Positions 43,822 to 53,093 are shown, counted from the first letter of the stretch. The stretch: DNA of 64,000 nt from RYN-230 sp963704995 (GCA_963704995.1 CAVPIM010000017.1:558001-622000); one strand, 5' to 3'. The notes: generated by a model not told the origin, from the letters alone. Numbers and translations: made by a program.

Positions 43822-44985
43822 TCACCGGGGCACCCGGGGCAGCCCGAGCCCCGCCGTCGCGATGAGCTCACGCTGGATCTCGTTGACCCCGCCGCCGAAG
43901 GTCAGCACGGTGTTGCGCTTGGCCTGGATGTCCAGCCAGCGGGACAGCTCGGCGGTCTCCGGGTCGGCCGGGTCGCCGTGCCGGCCGACGACGTCCTCGA
44001 GCAGCTGCCCGAGCTGCTGCGCCTGCTCGGACGCGTAGACCTTGGTGGCGGACGCGTCCGCGATGTCCAGGGCCGCCGCGGCCGCCACCTGCCAGTTGAG
44101 CAGCTCGTTGATCCGCAGGCTGGCGTAGGCCTGGCCGAGCGCGCGGCGGACGTCGGGCCGGGCCAGCAGGGGCTCGCCGTCCGGGCCGGCCCGGCGGGCG
44201 GCCCAGTCGCGCACCCGGTCGTGCAGGGCGGCGATCCGCCCGGCCGGGCCCAGCATGACCCGCTCGTGGTTGAGCTGCGTGGTCAGCAGGCGCCAGCCGG
44301 AGTTCTCCGCCCCGACCCGCCTGGTGACCGGGACGCGCACGTCGGCGTAGTAGGTCGCGTTGACGTGGTGCGCCCCGTCGTGGGTGATGATCGGCGTCCA
44401 GGAGAACCCGGGATCGGCGGTGTCCACGATGAGGATGGAGATCCCCCGGTGCCGCGGCGCGCCGGGGTCGGTGCGGCAGGCCAGCCAGACATAGTCGGCG
44501 TCGTGCGCGCCGGTGGTGAACACCTTCTGGCCGTTGACCAGGTAGCTGTCCCCGGAGCGCACCGCCCGGGTGCGCAGCGCGGCCAGGTCGGTGCCCGCCT
44601 CCGGCTCGGTGTACCCGATCGCGAAGTGCACCTCACCGGCCAGGATCGCGGGCAGGAAGAAGTCCTTCTGCTCCTGGGTGCCGTGGGCCTGCAGGGTCGG
44701 GCCGACGGTCTGCAGGGTGACCGCCGGCAGCGGGACATCGGCCCGGGCCGCCTCGTTGACGAAGATCTGCTGCTCCACCTGGCCCAGCCCGCGCCCTCCG
44801 TACTCGGCCGGCCAGCCCAGGCCGAGCCACCCGTCGCGGCCCATCTGGCGCACCACCTCGCGGTAGACGCCGCCATGCCGCTCGGTGAGCAGCGCGGCGC
44901 GCTGCCGCGGGGAGATGAGCGAGGCGAAGTACCCGCGCAGCTCGTCGCGCAGCGCGAGCTGGTCGCCAGTGAGGTCGAGGAACAT
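43822..44985 (-). CDS. fadE29: FadE29 (ChsE2): acyl-CoA dehydrogenase for the C22 side chain
   Basis: 387 residues, identical in length to Mtb FadE29. Motifs: GWLGLGWPAEYGGRG, AIGYTEPEAGTDLAALRTRA, VNGQKVFTTGAHDADYVWLA, catalytic base Glu241 in TQLNHERVML, and LTFGGGVNEIQRELI at the C-terminus. With ChsE1 it forms the heterotetramer that dehydrogenates 3-oxo-4-pregnene-20-carboxyl-CoA. ATG at 44985, nine bases after the chsE1 stop. Fourth of the genes under the operator at 48444. Confidence 0.92.
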   Translation of the reverse strand: MFLDLTGDQLALRDELRGYFASLISPRQRAALLTERHGGVYREVVRQMGRDGWLGLGWPAEYGGRGLGQVEQQIFVNEAARADVPLPAVTLQTVGPTLQAHGTQEQKDFFLPAILAGEVHFAIGYTEPEAGTDLAALRTRAVRSGDSYLVNGQKVFTTGAHDADYVWLACRTDPGAPRHRGISILIVDTADPGFSWTPIITHDGAHHVNATYYADVRVPVTRRVGAENSGWRLLTTQLNHERVMLGPAGRIAALHDRVRDWAARRAGPDGEPLLARPDVRRALGQAYASLRINELLNWQVAAAAALDIADASATKVYASEQAQQLGQLLEDVVGRHGDPADPETAELSRWLDIQAKRNTVLTFGGGVNEIQRELIATAGLGLPRVPR

Positions 44986-44994
44986 GCCGCCCTT

Positions 44995-46116
44995 TCAGTC
45001 ACGCGTACCGGCCGCGGCAGCGGCCGCGAGCCGGTCCAGGCGGTAGTCGGCGCCCCCCACGTACCGGCCCAGGTCCTTGGCCAGCGAGGAGAAACGGTGC
45101 AGCGGGTAGCTGGCATCCATGCCTGTCCCGCCGTGCAGGTGATGGCAGGTGCGCAGCGCCGTGATCGCCGGGCCGGCCAGCCAGTAGGCGGCCACATCCA
45201 GGTCACGGCCGGCCTCGCGCCCGGTCTGCAGCCGCCAGCACGCCGACAGCGTGGCCAGGTGCAGCGTGCGGGCCACGATGTACACGTCGGCGATCTGCTG
45301 CGCGACGGCCTGGAAGGAGGCCAGGGGACGGCCGAACTGCTGCCGCGCCCCGATGTGGGCCGTGGTCAGCACCAGCGCGGCGGACAGCGCGCCGTCGGCC
45401 AGGCAGCACGCCCCGGCCACCGCGAGCTGGTAGAGGTCGGCCACGGCGCGGCCTGCCCCGTCCAGGACATCGGCGATGGGCACCTGGTCCAGCCGCAGCG
45501 TGTACTCGGGCTGGCCCCCGGAGCTGTGCGTGCGCTGCATGCTCACGCCGTCGGCGGCCGGGTCCACGACCACGACGCCGGTGCCACCTGAGGTGAGGCT
45601 GGCCGGGACCAGGACCCGGTCGGCCAGCGCGCAGTACGGCACGCCGATCTTGATCCCCGAGACGGTGCCGCCGCCGTCCAGCCGGGCGATGGTGGCCGGT
45701 TCCCGCGGCATCGGGTCGGACGGCTCGCGCAGCGCGGCCGTGAGCACGGCGTCACCCGTGCCGACGCCGGCCAGCAGGGCCCGTTGCGTGCCGCGGCTGC
45801 CCCAGCGCAGCACGGGCAGGACGCCGGTGCCGAGCGTGGCCAGCGCGGGCACCGGCGCAGCGGCCCGGCCGATCTCGGTCAGCAGGACCGCGATGTCCAG
45901 CACCCCGAGGCCGTCCCCGCCCAGCCACCCCGGCAGGGCCAGCGCCAGCAGGCCCGCCTGGCCCAGTTCCTTCCACAGGGCCCGGGTCTCCGGCTGGCCC
46001 GGGCCCGGGTCACCCGGGCCCGGCTGACTCACGGCGGCCGCCTGGCTGCCCCCGCCCAGGATCCGGGCGGCCAGGCTCGCGATCTCCTGCTGGGTCTCGC
46101 CGAGGGTGAAGTCCAC
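44995..46116 (-). CDS. fadE28: FadE28 (ChsE1): partner acyl-CoA dehydrogenase subunit
   Basis: 373 residues from ATG at 46116, longer than the 339 of Mtb FadE28 because of a Gly/Pro-rich insert near residues 22-42. It has ALALPGWLGGDGLGVLDIAV, the interface segment ARQQFGRPLASFQAVAQQIA and HHLHGGTGMDASYPLHRFSS. As expected of the beta subunit it lacks the catalytic Glu. It contributes half of the FAD site to ChsE2. It starts one base from the end of the ACAD gene at 46117. Frame intact. Confidence 0.9.
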   Translation of the reverse strand: MDFTLGETQQEIASLAARILGGGSQAAAVSQPGPGDPGPGQPETRALWKELGQAGLLALALPGWLGGDGLGVLDIAVLLTEIGRAAAPVPALATLGTGVLPVLRWGSRGTQRALLAGVGTGDAVLTAALREPSDPMPREPATIARLDGGGTVSGIKIGVPYCALADRVLVPASLTSGGTGVVVVDPAADGVSMQRTHSSGGQPEYTLRLDQVPIADVLDGAGRAVADLYQLAVAGACCLADGALSAALVLTTAHIGARQQFGRPLASFQAVAQQIADVYIVARTLHLATLSACWRLQTGREAGRDLDVAAYWLAGPAITALRTCHHLHGGTGMDASYPLHRFSSLAKDLGRYVGGADYRLDRLAAAAAAGTRD

Positions 46117-47187
46117 TCAGCGTGCCTCCTCCCTCGGCAGGCCGAGACCGCGCTCGGCGACCATGGACAGCAGGATCTGGGTGGTGCCGCCGGCGATGCT
46201 CAGGCACCGGCTGAGCAGGAACCCGTGGGCCGCGTCGGCCGCGGGCCCGTCGGCGGCGGCGCCGTCCGGCCCGCACAGCGTCAGCGCGGCCTCGGCGACC
46301 GCCTGCCGGTGGGCCACCCCGGCCAGCTTGGCCACGGCCGACTCCACCCCGGCCTCGGTCCCGTGCAGCTGCGCCAGCGCCCGGCGCAGGTCCATCAGCG
46401 ACACCGCGAGGCCTTCGGCCACCAGCGCCCCGAGCTGTTCCGCCGGGCCAGGATCGGAGCCGGGCCCGCCCCGCCGGACCGCGCTCAGCAGGCCCTCCAC
46501 CGGCGCGCCGAGGGCTGACCCGCGGCCCATCGCGACCCGTTCGGCGGCCAGCGTGCTGCGGGCGACCCGCCAGCCCTCCCCCGGTTCCCCCACGACGCAT
46601 CCACCGGGGACGAACACCTGATCCAGGAAGACCTCGTTGAACACCGCGCGGCCGGTGATCTCGCGCAGCGGGCGGATGTCGATCCCGGCGCTGCGCATGT
46701 CCACCAGGAAGAACGTGAGCCCGCGGTGCCTGGGAGCGGCCGGGTCGGTGCGGGCTAGGCAGATCGCCCAGTCCGCCTCCCGGGCCAGTGAGGTCCACAC
46801 CTTCTGCCCGGTGAGCCGCCAGCCCCCGGGCTCCTGCTCCGCCCGGGTGCGCAGCGAGGCCAGGTCCGAGCCTGCGTCCGGCTCGCTGAACAGCTGGCAC
46901 CAGGAGATCTCGCCGCGCAGCGTCGGCCCTGCGAACCGCTCCCGCTGGGCCGGCGTGCCGTGCTGGAGAATGGCTGTCCCGGCCCAGCCGCCAATCACCA
47001 GGTCCGGGCGGGACACCCCGGCCCGGCTCAGCTCTTCCTCGATCTCGAGCTGCTGCGCGGCTGAGGCCGCCAGGCCGTAGGGCACCGGCCAGTGCGGGGC
47101 CAGGTAGCCGGCGTCGGCGAGGGCCGCGCGCTGCCGGTCCGGCGGCAGCGCCGCGACCGCCGCCGTCACGGCCCGGGCGCTGGTCAC
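46117..47187 (-). CDS. fadE34: FadE34 (ChsE3), C-terminal dehydrogenase half as a separate frame
   Basis: 356 residues corresponding to the catalytic C-terminal half of Mtb FadE34 (ChsE3, ~711 residues, two ACAD units in one chain). It opens with AVAALPPDRQRAALADAGYL and has CQLFSEPDAGSDLASLRTRA, LTGQKVWTSLAREADWAICL, LREITGRAVFNEVFLDQVFV, the catalytic Glu in LAAERVAMGRG and SIAGGTTQILLSMVAERGLG. GTG at 47187 overlaps the stop of the N-terminal half. FadE34 dehydrogenates C24 steroid (cholenoyl) CoAs. The split is either genuine or a single indel near 47190; see the other half. Confidence 0.85.
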   Translation of the reverse strand: MTSARAVTAAVAALPPDRQRAALADAGYLAPHWPVPYGLAASAAQQLEIEEELSRAGVSRPDLVIGGWAGTAILQHGTPAQRERFAGPTLRGEISWCQLFSEPDAGSDLASLRTRAEQEPGGWRLTGQKVWTSLAREADWAICLARTDPAAPRHRGLTFFLVDMRSAGIDIRPLREITGRAVFNEVFLDQVFVPGGCVVGEPGEGWRVARSTLAAERVAMGRGSALGAPVEGLLSAVRRGGPGSDPGPAEQLGALVAEGLAVSLMDLRRALAQLHGTEAGVESAVAKLAGVAHRQAVAEAALTLCGPDGAAADGPAADAAHGFLLSRCLSIAGGTTQILLSMVAERGLGLPREEAR

Positions 47188-48411
47188 CGGCCCGGTGCCC
47201 GCCGGCCGGCGCCGGCGCTGGCCAGGTTCACGCCCGTGCTGGCCACAGTCACGTCGGCGCTGGCCAGGTTCACGCCCAGGCGCCGCCGGGCCCCGGCCAG
47301 GGCCAGCTGGGCCGCCCGGGCCCGCCAGGCCCCGCTGCCGCCGAGGAGCTGGCGCAGCGCCACCGCCCGGCGCAGGTACAAATGCGCGTCGTGCTCCCAG
47401 GTGAAGCCGATGCCACCGAGCACCTGGATGCAGTCCTTGGCGTTGTCCACGGCGTCGTCTAGGGCCAGGGCCGCCGCGGCCGCCGCGGCCAGCGGGTGCT
47501 CGCCGGGCGCCTCATCGGCCGCCCGCGCGGCGTCCCAGGCCAGCACGGCGGCGCGCTCGGCGCGGCACAGCATCCCCGCGCACAGGTGCTTGACCGCCTG
47601 GAATGAGCCGATAGGCCGGCCGAACTGGTGCCGGGTGCGCGCGTGCTGGGCGGCGGTGCGCGCGCACCAGCCGGCCACCGCGGACGCCTCGGCCGCGCCC
47701 AGGGTGGCGGCCAGGTCCCGCACACAAGCAGTGCTCAGCCCGGGCAGGATCTGGGCCGGGCCGATGACCAGGCTGGTGAGCCGGACGCTGGCCAGCGACC
47801 GGGAGAAGTCGAGCGGGGTGCGGGCCGTCACGGTGACCCCGGGCTGGCCGGCCCCGAGCAGGAACCACGCCTCGCCCCGGCCGGTGTCCGCGCCGAGCAG
47901 CAGCCGCGCCGTGCTTCCCGCACCCAGCACGGCGCTGACCTCGCCGGTCACCCGCAGCTCCCCGCCCGGGAGCCACGTTCCGGCCAGGCTGGCGCCAGTG
48001 AAGCCGACCGCTACGGGCTCCTTGCCGTCGGCCAGCGCGGGCAGCAGCTGCTGCGCCGCGGGCCGCCCGGTCAGCCGGGCCAGGATCAGCCCGGCGAGCA
48101 GCGTGGGCAGCACCGGGCCGGGGACGAGCGCGTCGCCGACCTGCTCCAGCGCGGCGGCCAGGTCGGCCACCGTGCCGCCGGCCCCGCCCGCCCCGGACGG
48201 CACGGCGATCGAGAAGATGCCCAGGCTGGCCAGGTCGTCCCAGCAGCCGGGCGGCCGCCGCGCCGGCGGCGCCCGGGGGGCCGCCCGGCCCGGCACCCGG
48301 CGGGGAGCCTGGTTCCAGGCGGCGGACCAGCGCGCGGGGATCGGCCCGCTCCGCCCAGTCCCGGATGGACTGCTGCAAGGCCAGCTGCTCCGGGGTGACA
48401 GCGATTGGCAC
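47184..48411 (-). CDS. fadE34: FadE34 (ChsE3), N-terminal dehydrogenase half, one frame break
   Basis: About 408 residues from GTG at 48411, after GAGGAGGGCC. The start is IAVTPEQLALQQSIRDWAER; a one-base indel in the long GC run near 48250-48310 leads to DDLASLGIFSIAVPSGAGGA. Then come RHQFGRPIGSFQAVKHLCAG, DCIQVLGGIGFTWEHDAHLY and RRRLGVNLAS, matching the first half of FadE34. The end carries a short duplicated linker (GVNLAS twice). If read through in the other frame near 47190 it continues AGTGPVTSARAVTAAV into the C-terminal half, giving a FadE34-sized chain. First gene of the seven-frame operon to ltp2. Confidence 0.82.
47222..47281. repeat. Direct repeat in the FadE34 inter-domain linker
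   Basis: The stretch GCTGGCCAGGTTCACGCCC occurs twice, about 45 bases apart, separated by CGTGCTGGCCACAGTCACGT-type sequence. It encodes the repeated GVNLAS on the minus strand, so the linker between the two dehydrogenase halves was extended by a short duplication. Confidence 0.6.
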
Positions 48412-48443
48412 CCGGCCCTCCTCATCGTCGCGGCACTCAAAAT

Positions 48444-48457
48444 TAGAACACGTTATA
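48444..48457. promoter_or_regulatory. KstR-type operator TAGAACACGTTATA
   Basis: Exact TnnAACnnGTTnnA match, 33 bases upstream of the fadE34 start and 152 bases before kstR, in their divergent region. It controls the whole side-chain operon and would allow kstR to regulate itself. Confidence 0.87.
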
Positions 48458-48608
48458 CCTCGCTGCGGCCAGCACCGGGAGCCGTCCCGGGCCGCCGGCG
48501 GTTGGTAGGCTAGGGGCGGGACGGATCCATTAAGCGCCCGGGCATGCGCGAATCGTTGGCTGGCGATGGCGGAACGGCCCGATCGTGCAGAGGTGACGAG
48601 AGGGCCGG

Positions 48609-49226
48609 ATGACACCAACGAGAACACGTATCGCCGACGGGCCGGGCTCCGCAGCCGACGGCGAGTTCGGCTCGGCGGCGCAGCGCGACCGCCGTAAGCG
48701 GATCCTGGACGCGACCCTGGCGCTGGCTTCCAAGGGCGGTTACGACGCGGTGCAGATGCGGGCCGTGGCCCAGAAGGCCGACGTGGCCCTCGGCACGCTG
48801 TACCGGTACTTCCCGTCCAAGATTCACCTGCTGGTGTCCGGCCTGGCCCGGGAGTTCGAGCGGAACCAGGAAAAGCTGGACCGCACGCCGATCCCCGGCG
48901 ATACCCCCTACGACCGGATGCTCTACGTGCTCGGCCGGATCACCCGGGCCATGCAGCGTGAGCCGCTGCTCACCGAGGCGATGACCAGGGCGTTCATGTT
49001 CGCCGACCCGAGCGCAGCCGCCGAGGTGAACGCCGTCGCCCGGCTGATGGAGCGGATGCTCACCCAGGCCATGCACGAGGGCGAGCCGTCCGCGGACGAC
49101 ATCGCCATCGCCCGGGTCATCGGCGATGTCTGGCTGTCCAACCTGGTGGCCTGGGTGACCAGGCGCGCGTCCGCCAACGACGTGAGCCATCAGCTGGAAC
49201 TGGCCGCCCGCCTGCTGCTGCGCTGA
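48609..49226 (+). CDS. kstR: KstR: TetR-family repressor of sterol catabolism
   Basis: 205 residues. The N-terminal TetR helix-turn-helix is nearly that of Mtb KstR as I recall it: AQRDRRKRILDATLALASKG, GYDAVQMRAVAQKADVALGT and LYRYFPSKIHLLVSGLAREF (about residues 24-83). The ligand domain has AMQREPLLTEAMTRAFMFAD and VIGDVWLSNLVAWVTRRASA. KstR represses until a steroid CoA thioester (3-oxo-4-cholestenoyl-CoA type) binds. The first ~20 residues are variable, and a start at a later codon is possible. Divergent from fadE34 as in Mtb (Rv3574/Rv3573c). It is the evident reader of the fourteen operators listed here. Confidence 0.92.
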   Translation: MTPTRTRIADGPGSAADGEFGSAAQRDRRKRILDATLALASKGGYDAVQMRAVAQKADVALGTLYRYFPSKIHLLVSGLAREFERNQEKLDRTPIPGDTPYDRMLYVLGRITRAMQREPLLTEAMTRAFMFADPSAAAEVNAVARLMERMLTQAMHEGEPSADDIAIARVIGDVWLSNLVAWVTRRASANDVSHQLELAARLLLR

Positions 49227-49250
49227 GCATCCCGGGCGGCCTGGCCTGCC

Positions 49251-51040
49251 TCAGCCCATCAGGGTGTCCAGGAACGGGTTGCTGAACACCGAGTCCGGGT
49301 CGTAGGACGTCAGGATCGACACCGCGGCCGCCCAGCCGTCACCGCTGGCCTGGCCCGCGCTGACCGCAGCCGGGACCGTGCTGCGCAGGACCGTGCTGCT
49401 GGTCCACGGCGCGGCGGAGGTGCAGGCCCAGGCCTTGGACCACTCGGGCCGGACGGTGGCGTAGCTGCCGCTGTAGTGGCTCCAGATCCACGCCTCCATG
49501 TCCGCGTAGAACTGGGAGAAGCCCGGGGTGACCGGCAGGGTGCCCATGTCGAGCCAGACCGCGGTGTCCCATTCCGGGTGGTCCGGGCGCGGCCGGACCG
49601 AGGAGAGGATCGGCGACTGCGCCCCGCCCACCACGGAGTCAGCGGGGTGATCGAGCCCGGTGACCCGGATCTCCACCGGCCCGTTCATCGGGTACTGGCC
49701 CAGCCCCTGGTAGTGGGCGAGCCGGCTGGTGTACTGGGTGTAGAAGTCGCTGACCACCTGCTGGATGCTGGCCCGCGCGGTGAGGACGGCGAACCCCGCC
49801 TCGACGATCCGGACCGTGGTCGGCTTCACGTAGAGCAGGACGTTCTGCGACTGGCCCCAGATATCCCAGACCCCGTCGAAGACCAGGCCGGTGTCCACCA
49901 GGGACATCGCGATCCCCTCGAAGGCGGGCGTGCCGGACACGTCTCCCGACGCCACCTCGCCGAAGAACGTGTTTTCCGCGGTGGTGACGCTGTTGGTGAA
50001 CCCGTAGTTGTAGGGGCTGGCGACCTGCACGGACAGCAGGGGCCTGGCCGGGCGCGAGCGACCAGACCTTCAGCCAGGGCGTGTCGGTGAACGGGAACCA
50101 GATGGCCTCGATCCGGCCGGCGCCGTCCACGTAGCTGGCGAAGGACCTGGGACCCGGCGGTGGCGGGCGGGGCGAACAGGTCCGCGGCCGGGACGTCGAC
50201 CCAGCTCTGGCAGCGAAGGTTCTGGTTCGCCGCGACCTGCAGGGTGACGCTGGTGACGAAGGCCCGGCCGAGGTGAGCCAGGAACGCGCGGATGTCCGGG
50301 TCGGAGCGCTGGAACGTCTTCAGCGCGTACTGGCCCTGGCGCGGAGCTCCAGACCACGGCGGTGAGCGACACGATCAGGTTGGACAGCGAGCCGTAGGTC
50401 TGCCCGGCCAGCGGCGTCTCGCCGGTGGCCGGGATGGCGCTGCCGTGCGCGTTGATCGCCAGCAGGCCGCCGAGCGTGATGTCGCCGGGCGCCGGCATGG
50501 CGCAGAGCCCGTATCCCGCCGCGGCCAGCGCGGCGGTCAGGGTGTCCATGGTGACGCCCGGCCCCCGCGGTGACGGTGGCGGGTAATCCCGGCGGCCACG
50601 GACACCGAGGTCAGGTGCTGGGTGGTGTCCACCAGCACGTAGCCCGCCCCGGTGCTGCCCGCGGGCAGCAGGATCGGCGACCAGTTGTGGCTCATGCCCT
50701 TGGCGCGCAGCCGGTACCCGCTGGCCTCGCGCCCAGTTGGCCAGCGTGACCACGTCGTCGGCCGAAGCCGGGGCGCAGGTCCAGAGGCGTCGATCACGAT
50801 CATGCCGGCCCAGTTCTGGTAGGCCTGCTGGTAGAGCGGAGATCGATGACGGGAAGCCGGGCGGCGGCGTGCTGGCGGCCGCGCGCTGGCCGGCCCGGCC
50901 CGGAACACCGGGGTCCAGGCCAGCGCCCCGGCGGCCGCCGCGCCCGCGATGAAAGCCCGCCGGGACAGCCGGGACGGGGCCGCCGCGGCCGCGGGGGAGG
51001 CTGGCCCGGCGGGCTGGCTCCGATCGTGACGAGACGGCAT
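49251..51040 (-). pseudogene. choE: Tat-exported FAD cholesterol oxidase (class II type), at least six frame breaks
   Basis: From ATG at 51040 the N-terminus has a twin-arginine signal, SRLSRRAFIAGAAAAGALAW. Then follow, in changing frames, PLYQQAYQNWAGMIVIDA, SGYRLRAKGMSHNWSPILLP, the FAD-domain segment MPAPGDITLGGLLAINAHGS, QTYGSLSNLIVSLTAVVW, RCQSWVDVPAADLFAP, EAIWFPFTDTPWLKVW, and an open 260-residue C-terminal cap from VASPYNYGFTNSVTTAENTF to FSNPFLDTLMG. These match the vanillyl-alcohol-oxidase-fold, covalent-FAD cholesterol oxidases of ~600 residues. Breaks lie near 50780, 50730, 50580, 50345, 50150 and 50055. Conserved blocks suggest sequence errors; if real, the gene is dead. It makes cholest-4-en-3-one and H2O2 outside the membrane. 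gene_symbol is tentative. Confidence 0.78.
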
Positions 51041-51118
51041 CGGCTCTCCCAACTGGCTGGAATCAGGCGTCCCGGGCCGCTCCGCCCGTGAGCCGGGGGG
51101 CCGCCCTCCCGCCGGGAC

Positions 51119-51132
51119 CAAGCATGCGCTTG
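51119..51132. promoter_or_regulatory. Inverted repeat CAAGC-ATGC-GCTTG upstream of the cholesterol oxidase
   Basis: Perfect inverted repeat, 79 bases upstream of the oxidase start. It resembles the CAAG/CTTG half-sites of KstR2, but with six rather than two bases between them, so it is not a standard KstR2 site. Probably the operator of another TetR-type regulator, or chance. Confidence 0.4.
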
Positions 51133-51196
51133 CTTGTTCCAGACCTCCAAGATAGACAGCCGCTGGACCCCGGGCAAGCTCAGGCCGGCAATTTTC

Positions 51197-51210
51197 TGTA
51201 ACGCGTTCTA
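51197..51210. promoter_or_regulatory. KstR-type operator TGTAACGCGTTCTA
   Basis: Exact TnnAACnnGTTnnA match between the cholesterol oxidase (157 bases) and the methyltransferase (39 bases). It uses a TGTAAC left half, like the two sites further right. Confidence 0.78.
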
Positions 51211-51248
51211 GTTGCGGCTGGCGCCTAACCCTGTTAGAAGACAACATC

Positions 51249-51989
51249 GTGAGTGAATGTCATGTATTCCGCGCTGATCTGGCCCGGTCGGCCCGGCTGC
51301 TGCGGGCGTTCCGCACCGAGCAGGACTCCCCGTCGTCCTATTACGCGGGCTTAGCGGCGGACACTATCGGCCAGCTCGGCCAGTACACCGGCCTGGCCGG
51401 CCGCGTGGTCGTCGACGTCGGCGGCGGCCCCGGCTTCTTCGTCCGGGAATTGCGCCGCCACGGGGCCCGGGCGTTCTGCGTCGACACCGACCGCGGGGAA
51501 CTGGCCGCCCAGGGCCGCCCGGACTCCGGCAGCGCCCTGGGCAGCGCGCTGCGCCTGCCGCTGGCCTCCGGCGCGGTCGACGTCTGCTTCGCGTCCAACG
51601 TGCTGGAGCATGTCGGAGACTGGCCCGCCATGCTGGCCGAGATGGTGCGGGTGACCAAGCCGGGCGGCATCGTCTTCGTCGCGTTCACCAACTGGCTGTC
51701 ACCCTGGGGCGGTCACGAGACCTCGCCCTGGCATTACCTCGGCGGGGACCGGGCGGCCGCGCGGTACCAGCGCCGCCACGGCCGGCCGCCGAAGAACCAG
51801 TTCGGCCGCAGCCTGTACCCGGTATCCGTGGCCGGCGCGCTGCGCTGGGCCCGGTCGGCGGACGGCGCCGTCCTGATCGACGCGGTGCCCCGCTACCTGC
51901 CCGGCTGGACCCGGCCGCTGCTCCGGGTTCCCGGGCTGCGCGAGGTCCTCACCTGGAACCTGCTGCTGGTGCTGCGCCGGGGCCGGTAG
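51249..51989 (+). CDS. Class I SAM-dependent methyltransferase, Rv0224c-like
   Basis: 246 residues from GTG at 51249. Rossmann-fold methyltransferase: motif I VVVDVGGGPGFFVRELRRHG (about residues 53-72), acidic FCVDTDRGEL, post-motif ALRLPLASGAVDVCFASNVL, and NVLEHV followed by KPGGIVFVAFTNWLSPWGGH. The WLSPWGGHETSPWHYLGG stretch is characteristic of the Rv0224c group, which in mycobacteria lies beside the GT4/DUF3068/acyltransferase genes found here. Substrate unknown, probably an envelope glycan or lipid. KstR-type operator 39 bases upstream. Confidence 0.8.
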   Translation: MSECHVFRADLARSARLLRAFRTEQDSPSSYYAGLAADTIGQLGQYTGLAGRVVVDVGGGPGFFVRELRRHGARAFCVDTDRGELAAQGRPDSGSALGSALRLPLASGAVDVCFASNVLEHVGDWPAMLAEMVRVTKPGGIVFVAFTNWLSPWGGHETSPWHYLGGDRAAARYQRRHGRPPKNQFGRSLYPVSVAGALRWARSADGAVLIDAVPRYLPGWTRPLLRVPGLREVLTWNLLLVLRRGR

Positions 51990-52006
51990 CGGGGCCCGCG
52001 GCCCGC

Positions 52007-52979
52007 CTACCTGGCCGGGTCGAGCACCGGCTCGGTCGCCGCGTCATGCTCGTGATCCGGCTGGTCATCGCGCCGCAGCCGGGCCAGGACCACGCCCGTG
52101 ACCAGCACCACGACACCGACCAGGACGGAGGCCAGCGGGATGATCACGGCCAGCCACCTGTACTCGGTGCGGCCCGTCTTGTCGAGGCTGACCACGGTCT
52201 GGATGCTCTGCGGCGTGAACCTCAGCGTCCCGTCCAGCAGCACCAGGCGCGTGGTGCCGGCGGCATCCCGCAAGGTCAGCGTCTGGTCCTGGGTCGTGTT
52301 CAGCTGGGCGCCGGTGAGCGGATCCACCCAGAACGTGTTGGTCCCGGTGTAGTACTCGGGCAGGGTCACCTCCCCGCTGCCGCTCATGCCCACCAGCGAC
52401 GCGGGCAGCTTCTGGCTGCCCGCCCGGGTGAGCGGGACATGCTCGACGTACCGGTAGACGCGGATCCCGCCGATCATGCCGGTCCCCGCGTAGCGGGCCG
52501 GCCGCGGCTTGTTCAGGACCGGGTCGAACACCTGGTAGGTCTTCTGCTGGAGGCCGAACGGCCAGAGGAACCCGACCAGCCCGGACTGGTGGATCGCCGT
52601 GTTGCCGTTGATGTTGGCCCCGCAGCAGTTGACCAGCTCGGCCGTGCGGCGGTCGAAAGCGAAGCGGCGGGTGTCGTACTGGAACGTGGCTTGTGCGTGG
52701 TGTCGTAGAGGTAGGTGAACTCATCCCACACGGCCGTCGAGGAGGTGCCCAGCGCTGGCATCGCCCTTGACCGTGCTGGTGGCCCGCATCGTGGCCCCGT
52801 GGATCGCCGACACCAGCGTGGGGCTGAAGTAGGTGACGCTGTGCCCTCCAGCGAGGTTTCAGGTACTCACTCAGCGGGTACTTGATCAGATGGCCGCCGA
52901 CATAGAAGCGCACGAGCAGCCCCGTGACGATCAGGAATGCCCCAAGCCCGGCGAGCGTGAGCCCGATGACACGGCGCAT
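52007..52979 (-). pseudogene. DUF3068 membrane-anchored protein (Rv0227c-like), about three frame breaks
   Basis: ATG at 52979 gives an N-terminal membrane anchor, VIGLTLAGLGAFLIVTGLLV, then FYVGGHLIKYPLSEYLK. After breaks near 52855, 52760 and 52690 the family sequence continues: AVWDEFTYLYDTTHK, then YDTRRFAFDRRTAELVNCCG with the NCCGANINGN signature, then an open frame VFDPVLNKPRPARYAGTG, LPEYYTGTNTFWVDPLTGAQ and a second TM segment LAVIIPLASVLVGVVVLVTG at the C-terminus. About 324 residues; two membrane anchors with an extracytoplasmic middle. Family function unknown (some members are called porin PorA-like). Breaks are probably sequence errors. Divergent from the acyltransferase with a KstR-type site between. 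Confidence 0.75.
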
Positions 52980-53093
52980 CGAATCCTCCTCGAAACGGCT
53001 GGCCGCCATCTCCCGCGTTGGCAAAGGCGATCTTGCCTGGGGTAGTAGAGTCGTTATTTAATCCTGAAAGTGCGGTATCGCCGGACACATAAC

